The notes below the pieces were generated by a model. The model saw nothing but the letters and a program-made list of their open reading frames with translations, searched no databases and was not told the DNA's origin. A program made the position numbers and the translations under genes. A stretch of 64,000 nucleotides of DNA from Anodontia alba (lineage: Eukaryota > Mollusca > Bivalvia > Lucinida > Lucinidae), in contig OZ024828.1 of the NCBI GenBank assembly GCA_964016985.1, positions 10,382,610-10,446,609 on the forward strand, read 5' to 3'. Positions 62,340 to 64,000 of this stretch are shown here, one piece after another (position 1 is the first letter of the stretch; each line of letters starts with the position of its first letter).

Positions 62340-62610
62340 AGAACCTTTTTTACAACATGGTTCATTATAGCATTGTTCCTGATATAACGTGGTTTTAAAA
62401 ATGAATCTCCAAAATGTTGTATGTAGCCGAACAAAAAAGTATAGAATAAATAGAAAAATGGCCATTTCAAAATGGACCCCCAAAAATGATGTAGCCTATC
62501 AACAATATAAAGATTATATAGAAAAAATGACCATTTATGGTCATTTTTCTATATAATCTATACATTTTTATGACTACAACATAGTTGTATAGCTAACATG
62601 GTTTTCGCTT
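62340..62610. mobile_element. Foldback element with central palindrome
   Basis: A perfect-looking palindrome at 62512-62559 (GATTATATAGAAAAAATGACC and inverse). Outer arms match loosely (ACAACATGGTTCATTATAGC versus ACATAGTTGTATAGCTAACATGG). Confidence 0.6.
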
Positions 62611-63048
62611 TGGATCCCAGCACATAGTGTTATGAAGAGGTTGTAGAGTAAACTGCCTCAAAATATCAGAGACACTGTTGACAAGACATTGGTTGGCTGG
62701 TGTATCTAAGCCCAAACTGGCTTTAATATTCTCTCGGTAGTTTCCTCATGCATGCTCTTCTCAAGATAAAATGAACACGCATGTATTCAACATTAAAACA
62801 TTAAAAAGTCAGGGTCTGCCTGCCAAACTTATGGAAATGGAATCCTTTGTTACCAACATAAAATAATTCTAAAATCACCAGCAAGCCAGCTTGCCTTTCA
62901 CGCACCGTTCTCATATGTGCCCCATGTGGATTGCAAGTGCATTTTTTCATTGCAGGACAAATGCTATTTGAATGCCAGCAGAGGAGGAGAAAAGGGCCGA
63001 CTAATTACATAAAAAACAGTTATGAGCATGAAACTGAGGCCTTTTAAT
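62611..63048. other. Unique stretch, possible conserved non-coding DNA
   Basis: No repeat. GCCCCATGTGGATTGCAAGTGC (62930) and GACTAATTACATAAAAAACAG (62999) look constrained but are not coding. Confidence 0.3.
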
Positions 63049-63049
63049 C

Positions 63050-63242
63050 ATAGCTCCAGATAAGAGGGGTCTCTTAATAAATATTTTTCTTATTTCTTCA
63101 TAAAAAATATTTTGAGGGTACTCATTAGAACTGCCTCAATGATGCCCTTTAAATGAGTACCCAAAACATGCATTTTTAAGAAGAAATAAGAAAAACAAAT
63201 ATCAATACTTTCTGATTGTAAAAGAACTTTATCTAGAGCTTT
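63050..63242. mobile_element. Family F MITE
   Basis: Ends TAGCTCCAGATAAG and CTTTATCTAGAGCT; TTGAGGGTACTCATTAGAACTG with a diverged right arm. Confidence 0.8.
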
Positions 63243-63243
63243 G

Positions 63244-63439
63244 TTTAAATGCTAAGCATGCTGGGTAAATATTTCAGACAACTTTCTGATTTTCGCAGAA
63301 AATAAGGACTGATATTTCATGCAACTTGTCTCCTTAGGAGACAAGTTGCATGAAATATCAGTCCTTATTTTCAGATAAATATATGAAAAAGTATCAATTT
63401 TTCATACATTGAAATTGCCAAATGAGCACTGAAGGTTAA
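63244..63439. mobile_element. Family C MITE
   Basis: TTAAATGCTAAGCATGCTGGG to GAGCACTGAAGGTTAA; long clean hairpin AGGACTGATATTTCATGC, ACTTGTCTCC and inverse. Confidence 0.88.
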
Positions 63440-64000
63440 CTTTCAGGAAGTGATCTCTAATGCTGCAAGCCTCTGCAATGTCTGTCAATCAGTGTGAGGA
63501 AAAAGCACTCATGAGACTATATAGAAGCTTGCATGTCCTCTTCGTAGACCCAGAGGGACTGTTTAGGTGTTTTATTGTAATTGTGTGTCCTTCAAAGTGT
63601 AAATTAGTCTCGGCATTTAAAATGATTGTAAATGTTTCTTTTTTATTCTTTGCTCTTTATTGTTTTTGTTCTCCTTTCAAAGAAGTCTCAATAGGTCCAT
63701 AAAAAGCTTGTTCAAAAGCTGGAACTGTTTAATTAAAATTTGTCTTGGCAATCTACAACTCATGGGTCAAATTCTAATTTAATTTAGCTGGTTTTAATTC
63801 CTGTTTAACCTGATCAAATTAAATATCAGCAGATGACATCATCTTTTTTTCTGAAAATTAAATAGAATGTTAAATTATATTTTCTGAGGAAAAAAGCATT
63901 TGTATTCTATCTGATATTTCATTTCAGACATTTTCTCCTTAGAAGAATGTTAGCAAAAAAGAAAAACTCTTTCTGGAAAAAACAAGAAAGCTGATTAAAA
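63440..64000. other. No gene supported; family remnant near 63825
   Basis: An 80-codon frame (63460-63702) starts MLQASAMSVNQCEEKAL, but no motif or splice signal supports it. ATCAGCAGATGACATCATC at 63825 begins a degraded C/D-type MITE. Confidence 0.35.

Overview
This is AT-rich, gene-poor DNA from an animal nuclear genome. A bivalve mollusc is the best guess. That rests on the repeat types: tRNA-derived SINEs with a GGTTTTACGGCC tail, pearl/Helentron-like elements with tandem cores and ACGG microsatellites, a mariner, and a LINE with a cysteine/histidine knuckle. There are no operons, ribosome binding sites, CRISPR arrays or canonical tRNA or rRNA genes.

The only host-gene signal is a chain of three short candidate exons on the minus strand: 24589-24644, then 22929-23007, then 6266-6340. 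Each is open between splice-like borders and the reading phases agree (2, 0, 0). If the chain is real, much of the left half of the window is intron of one unidentified gene. This is inference.

Most of the window is mobile DNA, mainly short palindromic MITEs. I sorted these by eye into lettered families. A and B have TTAA at both ends with CCCT termini (piggyBac-like). C and D carry the GTCGTCTGCTG motif. E, F and G share a GGGTACTCATTAGAA hairpin. H, M, N, O and P share a CAAACAGTGTAGACCCAGATCAG-like hairpin with A and B. I has ACTGGCTCCAGTCTCCAGTGAC ends. J has GGGCCCAGTTGTTCAAAGC ends. K has AAGGGG motifs. The striking feature is modularity: the same hairpin cores sit between unrelated termini, and many copies are nested, half-copies, tandemly amplified or fused at a shared TTAA.

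Layout. 1-8.6 kb: MITEs, a 103-bp minisatellite and the last candidate exon. 9-11 kb: a Helentron-like element of 11 units of about 145 bp, with a SINE inserted. 11-20 kb: MITEs, a 49-bp minisatellite and a GC-richer block. 20-24.6 kb: a long perfect-looking palindrome, a second Helentron-like element and two candidate exons. 25-28 kb: a decayed LINE followed by a 13-unit Helentron-like array. 31.3-35.1 kb: a 3.8-kb TIR-bounded element of higher GC with nested insertions. 35-43 kb: MITEs and a tandem triplication of a MITE/SINE composite. 43.1-44.3 kb: an almost complete mariner with broken transposase. 45-54 kb: microsatellites, a MITE concatemer, SINEs and a TIR element carrying a 115-codon ORF. 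54.8-56.6 kb: a 13-unit satellite-like array. 57-64 kb: more MITEs between apparently unique AT-rich sequence.
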